This document shows positions 20,877 to 30,076 of a DNA stretch of 54,918 nucleotides, piece after piece (within the stretch, counting starts at the first letter, position 1; the number at the start of each line of letters is the position of its first letter). A model generated the notes under the pieces. It was given only the letters and a program-made list of their open reading frames with translations. It had not been told where the DNA came from and did not search any database. The stretch is from positions 1 to 54,918 of the forward strand of contig NZ_BALE01000034.1 in assembly GCF_000963885.1 (NCBI RefSeq), written 5' to 3'. A program made the position numbers and the translations under genes. The stretch is from Tanticharoenia sakaeratensis NBRC 103193 (GTDB taxonomy: Bacteria > Pseudomonadota > Alphaproteobacteria > Acetobacterales > Acetobacteraceae).

Positions 20877-22382
20877 TCAGTCGTAGCTGCGTAGTTCACG
20901 TCCAGACTGACTATCGACTTCCTTCAACGCAACCCGATAGCCCCAGAGTGTCTGCAGATGTGCCAGAGTCTGGCGCGCGTCGCCCTGATGGAGCAACTGG
21001 CCCGGCCGCGTCCGGTGCTCCAGTCTCAGAAGACGGTCACCATGCATGTCAACGCCGACGATCTCGATTTCTTCGGACAAGGCGCCAGGATCATAGGACG
21101 CCGCCACCGTGCGTCGCAGATCGCGATAGCCGGCTTCGTCATGGATTGCGTCGACCAGCAGATACGGCTTGTCGAGATCGTCGCGCAGCCTGAACAAGCG
21201 AAAATCACGCATGACCTTCGGTGAGAGATATTGCTGCACGAAGCTCTCATCCCGATACTCGGCCCACGCATGGTGCAGCGTTCCGACCGGATCGCCATTG
21301 CCGGCGAAATGCGGAAACCATGCACGATCTTCATCGGTCGGATCGGTTGCGATCCGGGCGATGTCGGACATCATCGCAAAGCCGAGCGCATACGGGTTGA
21401 AGTTCGGACCGCCGCCTTGGTCGAAGCCACGCTGCGTGATCACGTTGGTCGTGGAATGGATCGCCTCCAGCATTGCACTGTCGTCGATCAGGCCTTTCTC
21501 GTGCAGCCTCCGCATGATGAAGTCGTGCACCCACGTCGCGCACCCCTCGTTCATCAGCTTCAGTTGCGGCTGGGGATAGAAATATTGCGCCGTCAGTCTC
21601 ACGATGCGGATGATCTCGCGTTCCCAAGGCGCGAGCTTGGGGGCATGTTTCTCCAGGAAGTACAGAATGTTCTCTTCCGGCAGGCCGAGCCCCGTCCCCA
21701 GCTCCGGTTCGACCGCCACCTGGGTCCCCTCGCCTGCGCCACCTTCTGCGCCCGGCAAGGTGCGCCACAGATCGTTGTAGGTTCGGTCTTCGTGATCGCG
21801 CCGGTCCCGGTCGCGCTGCTGCTCGGCCCGCAAGTCGAGCCGCTTGGATCCCGAGTGCCGGTTGACGCCCTGTCCCTGCAGCGCGTGCGCCGCGTCCAGA
21901 ACCCGTTCCACCGCCCGCACGCCATAACGCTCCTCGCACCGGCTGACATAGGCCCGCGCAAATTCCAGATAGTCGAGAATCTGGGTCGGATCCGTCCATT
22001 CCCGGAACAGACGATTGTTGCGAAAGAAATGGTTGTGACCGAAGGCCGCATGCGCAATGACCAGCGCCTGCATCGTGGCCGTGTTTTCTTCCATCAGATA
22101 GGAAATGCACGGGCTCGAATTGATGACGACCTCATAGGCCAACCCCATCAATCCCCGCTTGTAGGCATTCTCATGCCCGACGAAGCGCTTGCCCGCCGAC
22201 CAGTGCGCATAGGACACCGGCATCCCGTGCGAGGTATAGACGTCGAGCATCTGCTCTGACGTGATTACCTCGATCCGGTTCGGATAGGTTTCGAGCCGCA
22301 GTTCTTCGATCGCGATCTTCTCGATGGCATCGTAGCAGTCGCGCAGTGTCGAAAAGGTCCAGTCGGTGCCGGTATAGAGCAT
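20877..22382 (-). CDS. spoVR: SpoVR family protein
   Basis: 501 residues. SpoVR-like proteins occur with PrkA and YeaH in many proteobacteria and are linked to stress and stationary phase; the biochemical role is unknown. Seen: the N-terminal WTFSTLRDCYDAIEKIA, YAHWSAGKRF, a His-rich HAAFGHNHFFRNN that could bind metal, and NEGCATWVHDFIM. A charged, less conserved stretch (about residues 170-200, Arg/Asp-rich) interrupts the middle. The ATG at 22382 has AGGAGG 10 bases upstream; the frame is open to 22706 but overlaps yeaH. It lies 32 bases after yeaH and is the last gene of the trio. No terminator is obvious after it. Confidence 0.92.
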   Translation of the reverse strand: MLYTGTDWTFSTLRDCYDAIEKIAIEELRLETYPNRIEVITSEQMLDVYTSHGMPVSYAHWSAGKRFVGHENAYKRGLMGLAYEVVINSSPCISYLMEENTATMQALVIAHAAFGHNHFFRNNRLFREWTDPTQILDYLEFARAYVSRCEERYGVRAVERVLDAAHALQGQGVNRHSGSKRLDLRAEQQRDRDRRDHEDRTYNDLWRTLPGAEGGAGEGTQVAVEPELGTGLGLPEENILYFLEKHAPKLAPWEREIIRIVRLTAQYFYPQPQLKLMNEGCATWVHDFIMRRLHEKGLIDDSAMLEAIHSTTNVITQRGFDQGGGPNFNPYALGFAMMSDIARIATDPTDEDRAWFPHFAGNGDPVGTLHHAWAEYRDESFVQQYLSPKVMRDFRLFRLRDDLDKPYLLVDAIHDEAGYRDLRRTVAASYDPGALSEEIEIVGVDMHGDRLLRLEHRTRPGQLLHQGDARQTLAHLQTLWGYRVALKEVDSQSGRELRSYD

Positions 22383-22414
22383 GGGGCGTACGCCTCCTGA
22401 CTGTCTGAAGCGGC

Positions 22415-23719
22415 TCAGCCCGCTATCGCACCCGGCTTGCGGGCGAAGAGATCGCGAAACACGGGAAAGATCTCGCGCCTGTCCCGCACCTGCCGGATCG
22501 CAAGCTGCGGATGACTTTCGGCAATGCCGCGATAAGCCCGCCAGAGATCCGTGTCGTTGCGAATGATGGCGCTCGACCCGGCAACCTCGATGTAGGCAAA
22601 ATACTGCACCAGAGGCAGGATCCGCTCGCTCAGCAGGCTCGTCACCTTCGGGGTATCGGATGCGATGTTGTCGCCATCCGAAGCCTGCGCCGCATAGATG
22701 TTCCACTTGTCCGCCGGATAGCGTGCGCGCTGGACCTTCAGCATTTCCTCGAGCGCCGTGGACACCACTGTGCCACCGGTGCGCGGGTCATTGAAAAACG
22801 TCTCTTCATCCACTTCTTCCGCCGTTTCGGCATGGCGGATGAACACGATGTCGAGCTTCTCGTAGCGACGCTCCAAAAAGACGTGCAGCAGCAGGAAGAA
22901 CTGCTTGCCCAGTTCCTTCATCTTTTCCGTCATCGAGCCCGAGACGTCCATGATGCAGAACATCACGGCCTGGGTCGTCGGCTTCGGCACCGGCTGGAAC
23001 CGCCGATAACGAAGATCCACCGGATCCACCCAGGCGATGCGACTCATGCGCGTGCGAAACGTCTGCCGCTCCTCCCGCAGTGCGGAAAGTTCGTCGAACG
23101 CCTCTTCATCAAGCGGCTTGCGGTCCTCGAGCGCGGCGATACGCGCCTCGATCTCGGCCAACCGCTCGGGTTTGGGACGTTTGAGACCGATCCGACGCGC
23201 CACCGAGTGACGCATGGTGCGTCCCAGATCGAGCTGCGAGGGCGAACCTTCACTGCTCAATCCCGCCCGGGCGTGCGATGACTGCGTGACCGTTGCAATC
23301 TCGCGCTTGATCAGATCCGGCAGTTCGAGATCATCGAAGAAAAGGTCAAGGAATTCCTCGCGCGACAATACGAAGCGGTAGGAATCTTCTCCGCCGCCCT
23401 GATCGCTTGCCTCTCCCTCGCCGCTGCCCTGCCCTCCACCGCCGGGCGGCCTGTGAAGACGATCGCCAGTGATGAACTCCTTGTTGCCCGAGAGCACGAA
23501 CTGACGGCTGCCTTCCTCGAACACGCGATGGAAGGACGGCTCATGCAAGACATCCGCAGGCACGGTGACCGCATTCTGCTGCGCATGATCGCGAATGCGG
23601 CCATTTGCCACCGCATCGCGCACCGCGCTCTGCACCGCATCGCGGGCTCGGGTCAGGACACGCCTGCGGTTTTCGATGTTCTTGCCGTGCGGATTCGGAC
23701 GTCGGTCGATGATGTCCAA
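22415..23719 (-). CDS. yeaH: YeaH / DUF444 family protein (VWA-like)
   Basis: 434 residues. DUF444 proteins of the YeaH type work with the PrkA/YeaG kinase. The N-terminus (DIIDRRPNPHGKNIENRRR) is characteristic. A low-complexity Gly/Pro/Glu linker stands around residues 90-110. A von Willebrand-like segment FCIMDVSGSM carries the MIDAS-type D-x-S-x-S (258-262). The start is a TTG at 23719 with GGAG 8 bases upstream (23728-23731). It follows prkA by 28 bases, and a perfect hairpin sits between the prkA end and this ribosome-binding site. Confidence 0.92.
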   Translation of the reverse strand: MDIIDRRPNPHGKNIENRRRVLTRARDAVQSAVRDAVANGRIRDHAQQNAVTVPADVLHEPSFHRVFEEGSRQFVLSGNKEFITGDRLHRPPGGGGQGSGEGEASDQGGGEDSYRFVLSREEFLDLFFDDLELPDLIKREIATVTQSSHARAGLSSEGSPSQLDLGRTMRHSVARRIGLKRPKPERLAEIEARIAALEDRKPLDEEAFDELSALREERQTFRTRMSRIAWVDPVDLRYRRFQPVPKPTTQAVMFCIMDVSGSMTEKMKELGKQFFLLLHVFLERRYEKLDIVFIRHAETAEEVDEETFFNDPRTGGTVVSTALEEMLKVQRARYPADKWNIYAAQASDGDNIASDTPKVTSLLSERILPLVQYFAYIEVAGSSAIIRNDTDLWRAYRGIAESHPQLAIRQVRDRREIFPVFRDLFARKPGAIAG

Positions 23720-23744
23720 GCCGGAAACTCCGTTCGGGGTCGAC

Positions 23745-23767
23745 GGGTCAGGCAGACTGCCTGACCC
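23745..23767 (-). repeat. Perfect 11-bp hairpin spanning the prkA stop codon
   Basis: GGGTCAGGCAG and CTGCCTGACCC flank a single central base, a perfect inverted repeat. It covers the prkA stop codon (23748-23750) and ends 13 bases before the yeaH ribosome-binding site in the messenger. No T-tract follows, so it is more likely an mRNA stability, processing or coupling element than a simple terminator. Confidence 0.7.
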
Positions 23768-25694
23768 GCATGTACCACTCCACCAGACGTCTTACTTGGC
23801 GTTCCGTGTAGCCCCGCGCCACCATGCGCTCGACAAATTCATCATGCTTGCGCTCGCTGTCGCTGTCCTTCTTCGATCCGAAGCTGATGACCGGCAACAG
23901 ATCCTCGACCTGGCTGAACATCCGCTTCTCGATGACGTCACGGATCTTCTCGTACGACGTCCAGGACGGGTTGTTGCCCCCGTTGCTGGCACGGGCACGC
24001 AAGCTGAATTTCACGACCTCGTTGCGGAAGTCCTTCGGATTGGCGATGCCAGCCGGCTTCTCGATCTTGGTCAACTCCGCATTCAGAAGATCGCGATTGA
24101 GAAGCTGCCCTGTGTCGGGATCCTTGAAGTCCTGATCCTCGATCCATGCATCTGCATAGTCCAGGTAACGGTCGAACAGGTTCTGGCCGTAATCGTTGTA
24201 GCTCTCGAGATAGGCCTTCTGGATCTCATGTCCAAGATACTCGGCATAACGCCGTGCCAATTCGGATTTCAGGACAGCAAGATAGTTGGCCTCGACCTCC
24301 GCAGGGAACTGCTCACGCCTGACAGCCTGTTCCAGAACATACATCAGATGCACGGGGTCGGCGGAGATCTCCGAACTGTCATGATTGAATGTCGCCGACA
24401 GTACCTTGTAGGCAAAGCGCGTGGAGATCCCCTCCATGCCCTCATCCACGCCGGCCGCGTCCTTGTACTCCTGCATGGCGCGAGCCTTCGGATCGGTCTC
24501 GCGGATGTTTTCGCCGTCATACACCCGCATCTTGGCAAACTGCGTGGAGTTCGGATGCGGTTTCAGACGTGACAGGACGGCAAAACGCGCCAACATGTCG
24601 AGCGTGTTCGGAGCACAGGGCGCGTTGCCCAGGGCCGAGGACTGGATGAGCTTCTGATAGATCCGCGCCTCTTCCGTCACCCGCAGGCAATACGGCACCT
24701 TGATGACGCAGACACGGTCGAGGAAAGCCTCGTTCGTACGGTTGTTACGGAAGCTCTGCCATTCGGCTTCGTTTGAATGCGCCAGAATGACGCCCGTGAA
24801 CGGGATCGAGCCAATATTCTCCGTGCCAACGTAATTGCCTTCCTGCGTTGCTGTCAGCAACGGGTGCAGCATCTTGATCGGCGCCTTGAACATCTCGACA
24901 AACTCGAGAACGCCCTGATTGGCGCGGTTCAGGCCACCGGAAAAGCCATACGCATCCGGGTCGTTCTGGCTGTAATGCTCGAGCTGGCGGATATCGACCT
25001 TGCCGACGAGTGCCGAGACGTCCTGATTGTTGTCATCACCCGGCTCGGTCTTGGCGATCGCGACCTGGCGCAGACGCGAGGGATGCAGTTTCACAACCGT
25101 AAACCGCGAGATGTCGCCGTCGAATTCCTCCAGGCGCTTCAGAGCCCATGGACTGGCGATCCCCGTCAGCACGCGTTTGGGAATGTGGTACTGCTCGAGC
25201 AAGGCCGGGCCCATGCGGTCCGGGCTGAAAATGCCAAGCGGGCTCTCGAACACCGGGCTGATGTCGCGACCGGCCTTGAGGACGTAGATCGGCTCCCGCT
25301 CCATGAGCGATTTCAGCCGTTCGCCAAGCGATGACTTGCCGCCGCCGACCGGGCCCAGCAGGTAGAGGATCTGCTTGCGTTCCTCCAGCCCCTGAGCCGC
25401 ATGGCGGAAGAAGCCGACGATTTGCTCGACCGTCTCCTCCATGCCGTAAAAATCCGCGAACGCCGGGTAGGTGCGGACGGTCCGGTTCATGAAAATGCGG
25501 CTGAGGCGCGGATCACGCGCGGAATCCAGCAGGACCGGTTCGCCGATCGCCTTGAGCATCCGTTCGGCAGCAGAGGCGTAGGCGGACGGATCTTCACGGC
25601 ACAGATCAAGATAGGCCGAGAGCGACATCTCGGTCTCGCGACGCTCGTCGCGCATGGTGGCAGCAAGAGAGAAGACGTCAGAGAACGAATCCAT
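23748..25694 (-). CDS. prkA: PrkA/YeaG serine protein kinase (AAA+)
   Basis: 648 residues, normal for the family. AAA+ domain with Walker A GPVGGGKSS (114-122), the conserved KAGRDISPVFESPLG and ILAHSNEAEW, followed by the C-terminal PrkA domain (EYLGHEIQKAYLESY, VEWYMRVRQ). In enterobacteria YeaG with YeaH acts in stress and nitrogen starvation responses; the substrate here is unknown. ATG at 25694 has GGAGAG about 8 bases upstream. First gene of prkA-yeaH-spoVR. Confidence 0.95.
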   Translation of the reverse strand: MDSFSDVFSLAATMRDERRETEMSLSAYLDLCREDPSAYASAAERMLKAIGEPVLLDSARDPRLSRIFMNRTVRTYPAFADFYGMEETVEQIVGFFRHAAQGLEERKQILYLLGPVGGGKSSLGERLKSLMEREPIYVLKAGRDISPVFESPLGIFSPDRMGPALLEQYHIPKRVLTGIASPWALKRLEEFDGDISRFTVVKLHPSRLRQVAIAKTEPGDDNNQDVSALVGKVDIRQLEHYSQNDPDAYGFSGGLNRANQGVLEFVEMFKAPIKMLHPLLTATQEGNYVGTENIGSIPFTGVILAHSNEAEWQSFRNNRTNEAFLDRVCVIKVPYCLRVTEEARIYQKLIQSSALGNAPCAPNTLDMLARFAVLSRLKPHPNSTQFAKMRVYDGENIRETDPKARAMQEYKDAAGVDEGMEGISTRFAYKVLSATFNHDSSEISADPVHLMYVLEQAVRREQFPAEVEANYLAVLKSELARRYAEYLGHEIQKAYLESYNDYGQNLFDRYLDYADAWIEDQDFKDPDTGQLLNRDLLNAELTKIEKPAGIANPKDFRNEVVKFSLRARASNGGNNPSWTSYEKIRDVIEKRMFSQVEDLLPVISFGSKKDSDSERKHDEFVERMVARGYTERQVRRLVEWYMRVRQSA

Positions 25695-26008
25695 GAACAG
25701 AACTCTCCATCAGCGACGGTTTCAGATGCTTGAGCGTCTCGCGGACAACGCGCGGGCTTGAAATTTCGTGGTCGGTCGTCGCTGCGTCGTGATCACCTTC
25801 GGGCTGAGCAAGGGGCCGATCATCGACCCCGTGCTGCGCAATGCCGCGAACTCCGTATCGGGCGCCCTGCCCGACGCGATCGCATCCGATAAGGGAACGC
25901 TATTCCTCTGGTACCGCTGATTTCAATGAAAAAACGCAAAGCCGGACAAAAGGCACCAGAACGTGTGGACACCGCGACCCGTCCGTCTTCCCACGCACGA
26001 CCAGCGAT
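25695..26008. other. Intergenic region with the prkA promoter side
   Basis: 314 bases between prkA (start side) and the end of the metallo-hydrolase gene. It contains a possible coding fragment on the plus strand (25768-25920). I could not assign a promoter. Confidence 0.4.
25768..25920 (+). pseudogene. Possible small ORF or gene remnant
   Basis: A 50-codon frame from a GTG reads as plausible protein (ITFGLSKGPIIDPVLRNAAN, later SDKGTLFLWYR) and is closed upstream by a stop at 25759-25761. No ribosome-binding site precedes the GTG. Not recognised; it may be the end of a decayed gene. Confidence 0.25.
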
Positions 26009-26794
26009 TTAGATGACGTCGAATTCCATGCCATCCCAGGCCGGTTCCACCCCTTGGGGCAGCGTGTCGCAGAGGGTCCGGTAGTCCATATCCGTGCCCA
26101 TGTGGGTCAGGATCATCCGGCGCGGCTTGAGGATCGAGCGCCAGTGCAGGACCCGATCCAGCCAGGCATGCGCGCTGTGCGGAGCATTCTGAAAACAGTC
26201 CACCATCCACGTGTCGAGGCCCTCCAACGACGCCAGCGCGTCGTCATGGAGCAGGTTGACGTCAGTGGAATAGGCGAACCGGCCGCACCGGACACCTAGG
26301 GTCGGAATGCGGCCATGGACCTGCGGAACCAGATGCAGGTCCATGCCCGCGACTCGCAACCGCTCCTCAGGCTCAATCACATGCGGCGTGAAGACAGGCC
26401 GGAAGAACTCCGGCGGTTTCCAAGGCGTGAAGGCATAGGCAAATCTGGCACGCAATTCGCCCAGCGTATTTTCAGTCGCATACAGCGGCAGCGCTGCACC
26501 GAGAGCCCGGTTGATCGAACGCAGTTCGTCCAGGCCTGCCACATGATCCGCATGCGGATGCGTGTAGAGAACCGCATCAAAGCGGCCGATGCCGCAGTTC
26601 AGCAGTTGGGCCCGCAGATCGGGACCGCTGTCGATCAGCAGCGCGCCATGATCCCCCGTCATCAGGATCGAAGACCGCGTGCGGCGATTGCGCGGCTCGT
26701 GCGGGTCGCAGGTTCCCCAGTAGCCGTGCCCGTCCGCGCCCCCGATCATCGGCACACCCGATGATCCGCCACAGCCGAGCACGGTGATCTTCAT
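26009..26794 (-). CDS. Metallo-beta-lactamase-fold hydrolase (PhnP-like)
   Basis: 261 residues. MBL-fold metal-dependent hydrolase. The N-terminus KITVLGCGGSSGVPMIGG matches the PhnP-like group, whose known member acts on cyclic phosphodiesters. The metal-binding motif THPHADH lies at 78-84, a further Asp is in AYSTDVN, and a C-terminal His in ILTHMG. It overlaps the tatD stop by 4 bases and is the last gene of the cluster that starts with the lytic transglycosylase. The substrate is not known. Confidence 0.88.
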   Translation of the reverse strand: MKITVLGCGGSSGVPMIGGADGHGYWGTCDPHEPRNRRTRSSILMTGDHGALLIDSGPDLRAQLLNCGIGRFDAVLYTHPHADHVAGLDELRSINRALGAALPLYATENTLGELRARFAYAFTPWKPPEFFRPVFTPHVIEPEERLRVAGMDLHLVPQVHGRIPTLGVRCGRFAYSTDVNLLHDDALASLEGLDTWMVDCFQNAPHSAHAWLDRVLHWRSILKPRRMILTHMGTDMDYRTLCDTLPQGVEPAWDGMEFDVI

Positions 26795-27573
26795 GCCGCC
26801 ATCCGGGAAAACAGCCTGTGCATGTTGCGCGCTATCGTATCCGCAAGCGCGTCAGGCTCCACGCCCCGCTCCTGTGCCAGACGATGCGCAGTATAGGCGA
26901 CATACCCCGGCTCGTTATGTTTGCCGCGTCTCGGCACCGGCGCCAGGAACGGGCTGTCGGTTTCGACCAGCAGGCGATCCGCGGGAACAACGCGCGCGAC
27001 GTCACGGATCTCTCCGCATTTCGGGAAGGTCAGCAGTCCGGAAAAACTGATGTATCCCCCAAGTGACAGCGCCGTTTCCGCAAGCGCCGGACCGGAGGCG
27101 AAGCAGTGCAGCAGGAACGGAAACGCGCCACGTCCATGCTCGTCCCTGAGAATGGCCGCCACATCTTCGTCCGCCGCGCGCGCGTGGATGACGAGCGGAA
27201 GGCCGGACGTGCGGGCTGCAGCGATATGGGCCCGGAAACTGTCGGCCTGAAGCGGACGAACGTCTTCCGCCCCATGAAAATAATCGAGCCCCGATTCCCC
27301 AAGTGCAACGACGCCCGGATGATCGGCCGCGGCCAGAATGGCGGCTTCCGTAGCCACAGGCCCTTCCGCCACGTGATCGGGGTGCGTGCCAACCGCTGCC
27401 CAGACCCGAAAATTCGGGGTGTCGAGATCGCACAGGGCGCGCTGGCGCGAAGCGGTCCAGAGCCGTGTCCCGATCGTGATCGCGCCACCGACACCCATAT
27501 CGCGCGCCCGGATCAGGGCAGCGGCCGGATCGTCAAGCATGTCGAGATGGCAGTGGCTGTCGAACCAGGTCAT
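26791..27573 (-). CDS. tatD: TatD family metal-dependent DNase
   Basis: 260 residues, TIM-barrel of the amidohydrolase superfamily. The metal ligands begin with FDSHCHLD (4-11). ALGESGLDYF supplies the conserved Glu, VIHARAADEDV and LLHCFASG the histidines, and LVETDSPFLAPVP the Asp. TatD-type enzymes are 3'-5' exonucleases or deoxyribonucleases. The start lies 1 base after the metG stop and the end overlaps the next gene by ATGA. YcfH-type placement beside tmk-holB is standard in proteobacteria. Confidence 0.93.
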   Translation of the reverse strand: MTWFDSHCHLDMLDDPAAALIRARDMGVGGAITIGTRLWTASRQRALCDLDTPNFRVWAAVGTHPDHVAEGPVATEAAILAAADHPGVVALGESGLDYFHGAEDVRPLQADSFRAHIAAARTSGLPLVIHARAADEDVAAILRDEHGRGAFPFLLHCFASGPALAETALSLGGYISFSGLLTFPKCGEIRDVARVVPADRLLVETDSPFLAPVPRRGKHNEPGYVAYTAHRLAQERGVEPDALADTIARNMHRLFSRMAA

Positions 27574-27574
27574 G

Positions 27575-29113
27575 TCAGGCAGCAGGCTCCACGTAACGCG
27601 GGAACAGGCCCTGGGGCGCCGGGAGTTCGAGCCCGTCCGGCAGACGTGTCTGAAGGGCCGTCAGTGCGCGTGCCTCCGCAGGCACGGCCAGCTGATCCAG
27701 CAGACGCGCCATCGTGTCAGGCATGTAAGGCTGGAGGACCGTGCCGATCGTGCGAAGCACATCGGCCAGAACGCGCAGGACAGCCGCCATGCGCGCAGTA
27801 TCGGTCTTGCGCAGCGCCCAGGGAGCCATGCGGTCGATGTAGGCGTTGCATGCCCGAATCACCTTCCAGACGTCCTCAAGGCCTTCGGTCAGCGCACATC
27901 GCTCGACGCACCCGCGCAGAAGATCCGGCAATGCGTCGGCCATGGCCAGCAAAGCGGCATCGTCTTCAGTAGGCGCCGTCCGCGCCGGCAGCACGCCACC
28001 GCAATTCCGGGCGATCAGTGACAAGGTCCGCTGGACCAGATTGCCCAGATCGTTGGCCAGCTCGACATTCAGGCGCGTGATGATGGCGCGGCGGTTGAGA
28101 TCCGAATCCCCGCCGAAGGGAACCTCTCGCAGCAGGAAGAAACGGATCGGATCGAGCCCGAACTCCGCGATCAGATCACGTGGATCGACAACGTTGCCGA
28201 TCGACTTGCTCATCTTCTCGCCTTCGATCGTCCACCAGCCATTGGCGAAGACACGACGCGGAAGCTCGATGCCGGCCGCCATGAGGAACGCCGGCCAATA
28301 GACCGCATGGAAGCGTGCGATATCCTTGCCGACGAGATGCAGATCGGCGGGCCAGAATGCCATCAGGGGGTTGGATACGTCAGGATATCCCAGCGATGAC
28401 AGGTAGTTGGCCAGTGCGTCGAACCAGACATACATGACATGCGCCGGGTCGCCGGGCACCGGAATGCCCCAGGAGAAGCTGGTGCGTGAAACCGAGAGGT
28501 CGCGCAGTCCCTGTTTCACGAAGCTGACGATTTCCCGCCGGCGTCCTTCCGGACCGATAAAGCCCGGCTGGTCTTCGTACAGCTTCAGGAGCCGGTCTTC
28601 GAACGCCGACAGGCGGAAGAAATACGACGGCTCACGCACCCATTCGACCGGAGCACCTGTTGGCGCCACCTTCGTTCCATCCGGACGCTCGGTGATCTCA
28701 TCGGCACTATAGAAGCTCTCGTCACGCAGCGCATACCAGCCTTCATAGGCGCCAAGATAGATGTGTCCGTTGTCCCGCACGCGCTCCCACAGCGCGCTGG
28801 CCGACGCCTTGTGGCGCGGCTCGGTCGTACGGATGAAGTCATCGTACGAGATGCCCATCGCATCCGACATGACCCGAAAGCCCTGCGACATCTCGTCGGT
28901 GAAGGCCTGGGTCGCGATACCCGCCGCCTGAGCCGCCTGCTCGACCTTCTGGCCATGCTCGTCGGTGCCGGTCGTGAAACGGACTGTCTTGCCGTCCAGG
29001 CGGTGAAACCGGGCAATGACGTCGGCCGCAACCGAGGTATAGGCGTGCCCGATATGCGGCGCGCCGTTCACGTAATAGATCGGAGTGGTGATGTAGCGAT
29101 GCGCCTGCGTCAT
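27575..29113 (-). CDS. metG: Methionyl-tRNA synthetase
   Basis: 512 residues. Class I synthetase that charges tRNA-Met. HIGH motif at 20-23 and KMSKS at 300-304, with TTPIYYVNG at the N-terminus. The four-cysteine zinc knuckle and the C-terminal tRNA-binding extension found in E. coli MetG are missing, as in many alphaproteobacterial enzymes. It overlaps the holB stop by 4 bases (ATGA). The tRNA-Met gene in this window (43426) encodes a substrate. Confidence 0.96.
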   Translation of the reverse strand: MTQAHRYITTPIYYVNGAPHIGHAYTSVAADVIARFHRLDGKTVRFTTGTDEHGQKVEQAAQAAGIATQAFTDEMSQGFRVMSDAMGISYDDFIRTTEPRHKASASALWERVRDNGHIYLGAYEGWYALRDESFYSADEITERPDGTKVAPTGAPVEWVREPSYFFRLSAFEDRLLKLYEDQPGFIGPEGRRREIVSFVKQGLRDLSVSRTSFSWGIPVPGDPAHVMYVWFDALANYLSSLGYPDVSNPLMAFWPADLHLVGKDIARFHAVYWPAFLMAAGIELPRRVFANGWWTIEGEKMSKSIGNVVDPRDLIAEFGLDPIRFFLLREVPFGGDSDLNRRAIITRLNVELANDLGNLVQRTLSLIARNCGGVLPARTAPTEDDAALLAMADALPDLLRGCVERCALTEGLEDVWKVIRACNAYIDRMAPWALRKTDTARMAAVLRVLADVLRTIGTVLQPYMPDTMARLLDQLAVPAEARALTALQTRLPDGLELPAPQGLFPRYVEPAA

Positions 29114-30069
29114 GATCCTGCCTGATCGTCGCCTGTTGCGACTGCGACCGCCATCTGGACGGCGACCGCCTTGTCGAGATTGAACCGCTCGGTCTCCCGC
29201 CGCAAATCCTCGATGGCGCGGAAGGCTCGTGCCTGGGCTGCGGCTGCTGCGACATCGCCTGCGTGACCCGCCGCCCGCGCCGACATGGCAAGCCGCGCAC
29301 CAAGCAGTTCAGTGAATACCGCGAACCCGTCGTCCTGCCGCGCGATCCGCTCGCTTTGCGCGAGAATAGCCGACGGCGCAACCGTACCGTCCAGAGTGCC
29401 TGACACAAAATCCGCGATCGCACCGTCAGAATCGAGCGCCAGACGAGCGGCCCGGCCGGGTGCGCCGGCCCCCTCGGCAATCAGTCGCGCAATGACGTCG
29501 TCCGGCTGTCCCTGCCCCGTGAGAACCGCCCGCATCGTCGAGCCATCCAGAGGATCGAGGCCAAGCCTGCGGCACCTGCTGCGAATCGTGGGTAACAGGC
29601 GCCCCGGAGCCGCACTCGTCATGAGGATCACCGCCTTGGGCGGCGGTTCCTCCAGAAGTTTCAGAAGCGCATTGGCGGCATTGCGGTTCAGGTATTCCGC
29701 CCCGTCGATCAGCACCACGCGCCAGCCGGCCTCCGCGGCTGTACGACGCAGGAACTGCTGAATGGGTGCCACGTCATCCATAACGATTTCCGCGCGAGGA
29801 CGACCGCGTTTTTCATCAAAGCCGCGCCGGATCACCAACAGGTCGGCATGCGTTCCAGCCGAAACGCGCCGCCCCTCCGGGCTCGCCATGTCCTCCGCGC
29901 CGAGAACGATCCTGGCTAGACGAAAGGCAAGCGTCGCCTTCCCGATGCCCTCCGGTCCGTGCAGCAACCACGCATGATGCAGACGCCCGGCGGCCCAGGC
30001 GGATCGGAACGCATGCACTGCGGCATCATGTCCAAGAACTGCCGCTGCCGTTCGAGGCGAATCGCTCAC
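29110..30069 (-). CDS. holB: DNA polymerase III delta' subunit
   Basis: 319 residues from the GTG at 30069. Part of the clamp loader that places DnaN on DNA. P-loop-like GPEGIGKAT (38-46) has Ala where a Ser/Thr usually follows the Lys, so nucleotide hydrolysis may be weak, as in other delta' proteins. IDGAEYLNRNAANALLKLLE and TIRSRC (SRC arginine-finger motif) are diagnostic. The frame is open to 30192, but upstream residues overlap tmk and do not resemble HolB. The start is 7 bases after the tmk stop. Confidence 0.92.
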   Translation of the reverse strand: MSDSPRTAAAVLGHDAAVHAFRSAWAAGRLHHAWLLHGPEGIGKATLAFRLARIVLGAEDMASPEGRRVSAGTHADLLVIRRGFDEKRGRPRAEIVMDDVAPIQQFLRRTAAEAGWRVVLIDGAEYLNRNAANALLKLLEEPPPKAVILMTSAAPGRLLPTIRSRCRRLGLDPLDGSTMRAVLTGQGQPDDVIARLIAEGAGAPGRAARLALDSDGAIADFVSGTLDGTVAPSAILAQSERIARQDDGFAVFTELLGARLAMSARAAGHAGDVAAAAAQARAFRAIEDLRRETERFNLDKAVAVQMAVAVATGDDQAGS

Positions 30070-30076
30070 CGGATGA

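Noticed and set aside
21231-22259. Long plus-strand frame opposite spoVR
   Set aside because: No start signals and no family features; spoVR on the minus strand has conserved motifs through the same region.
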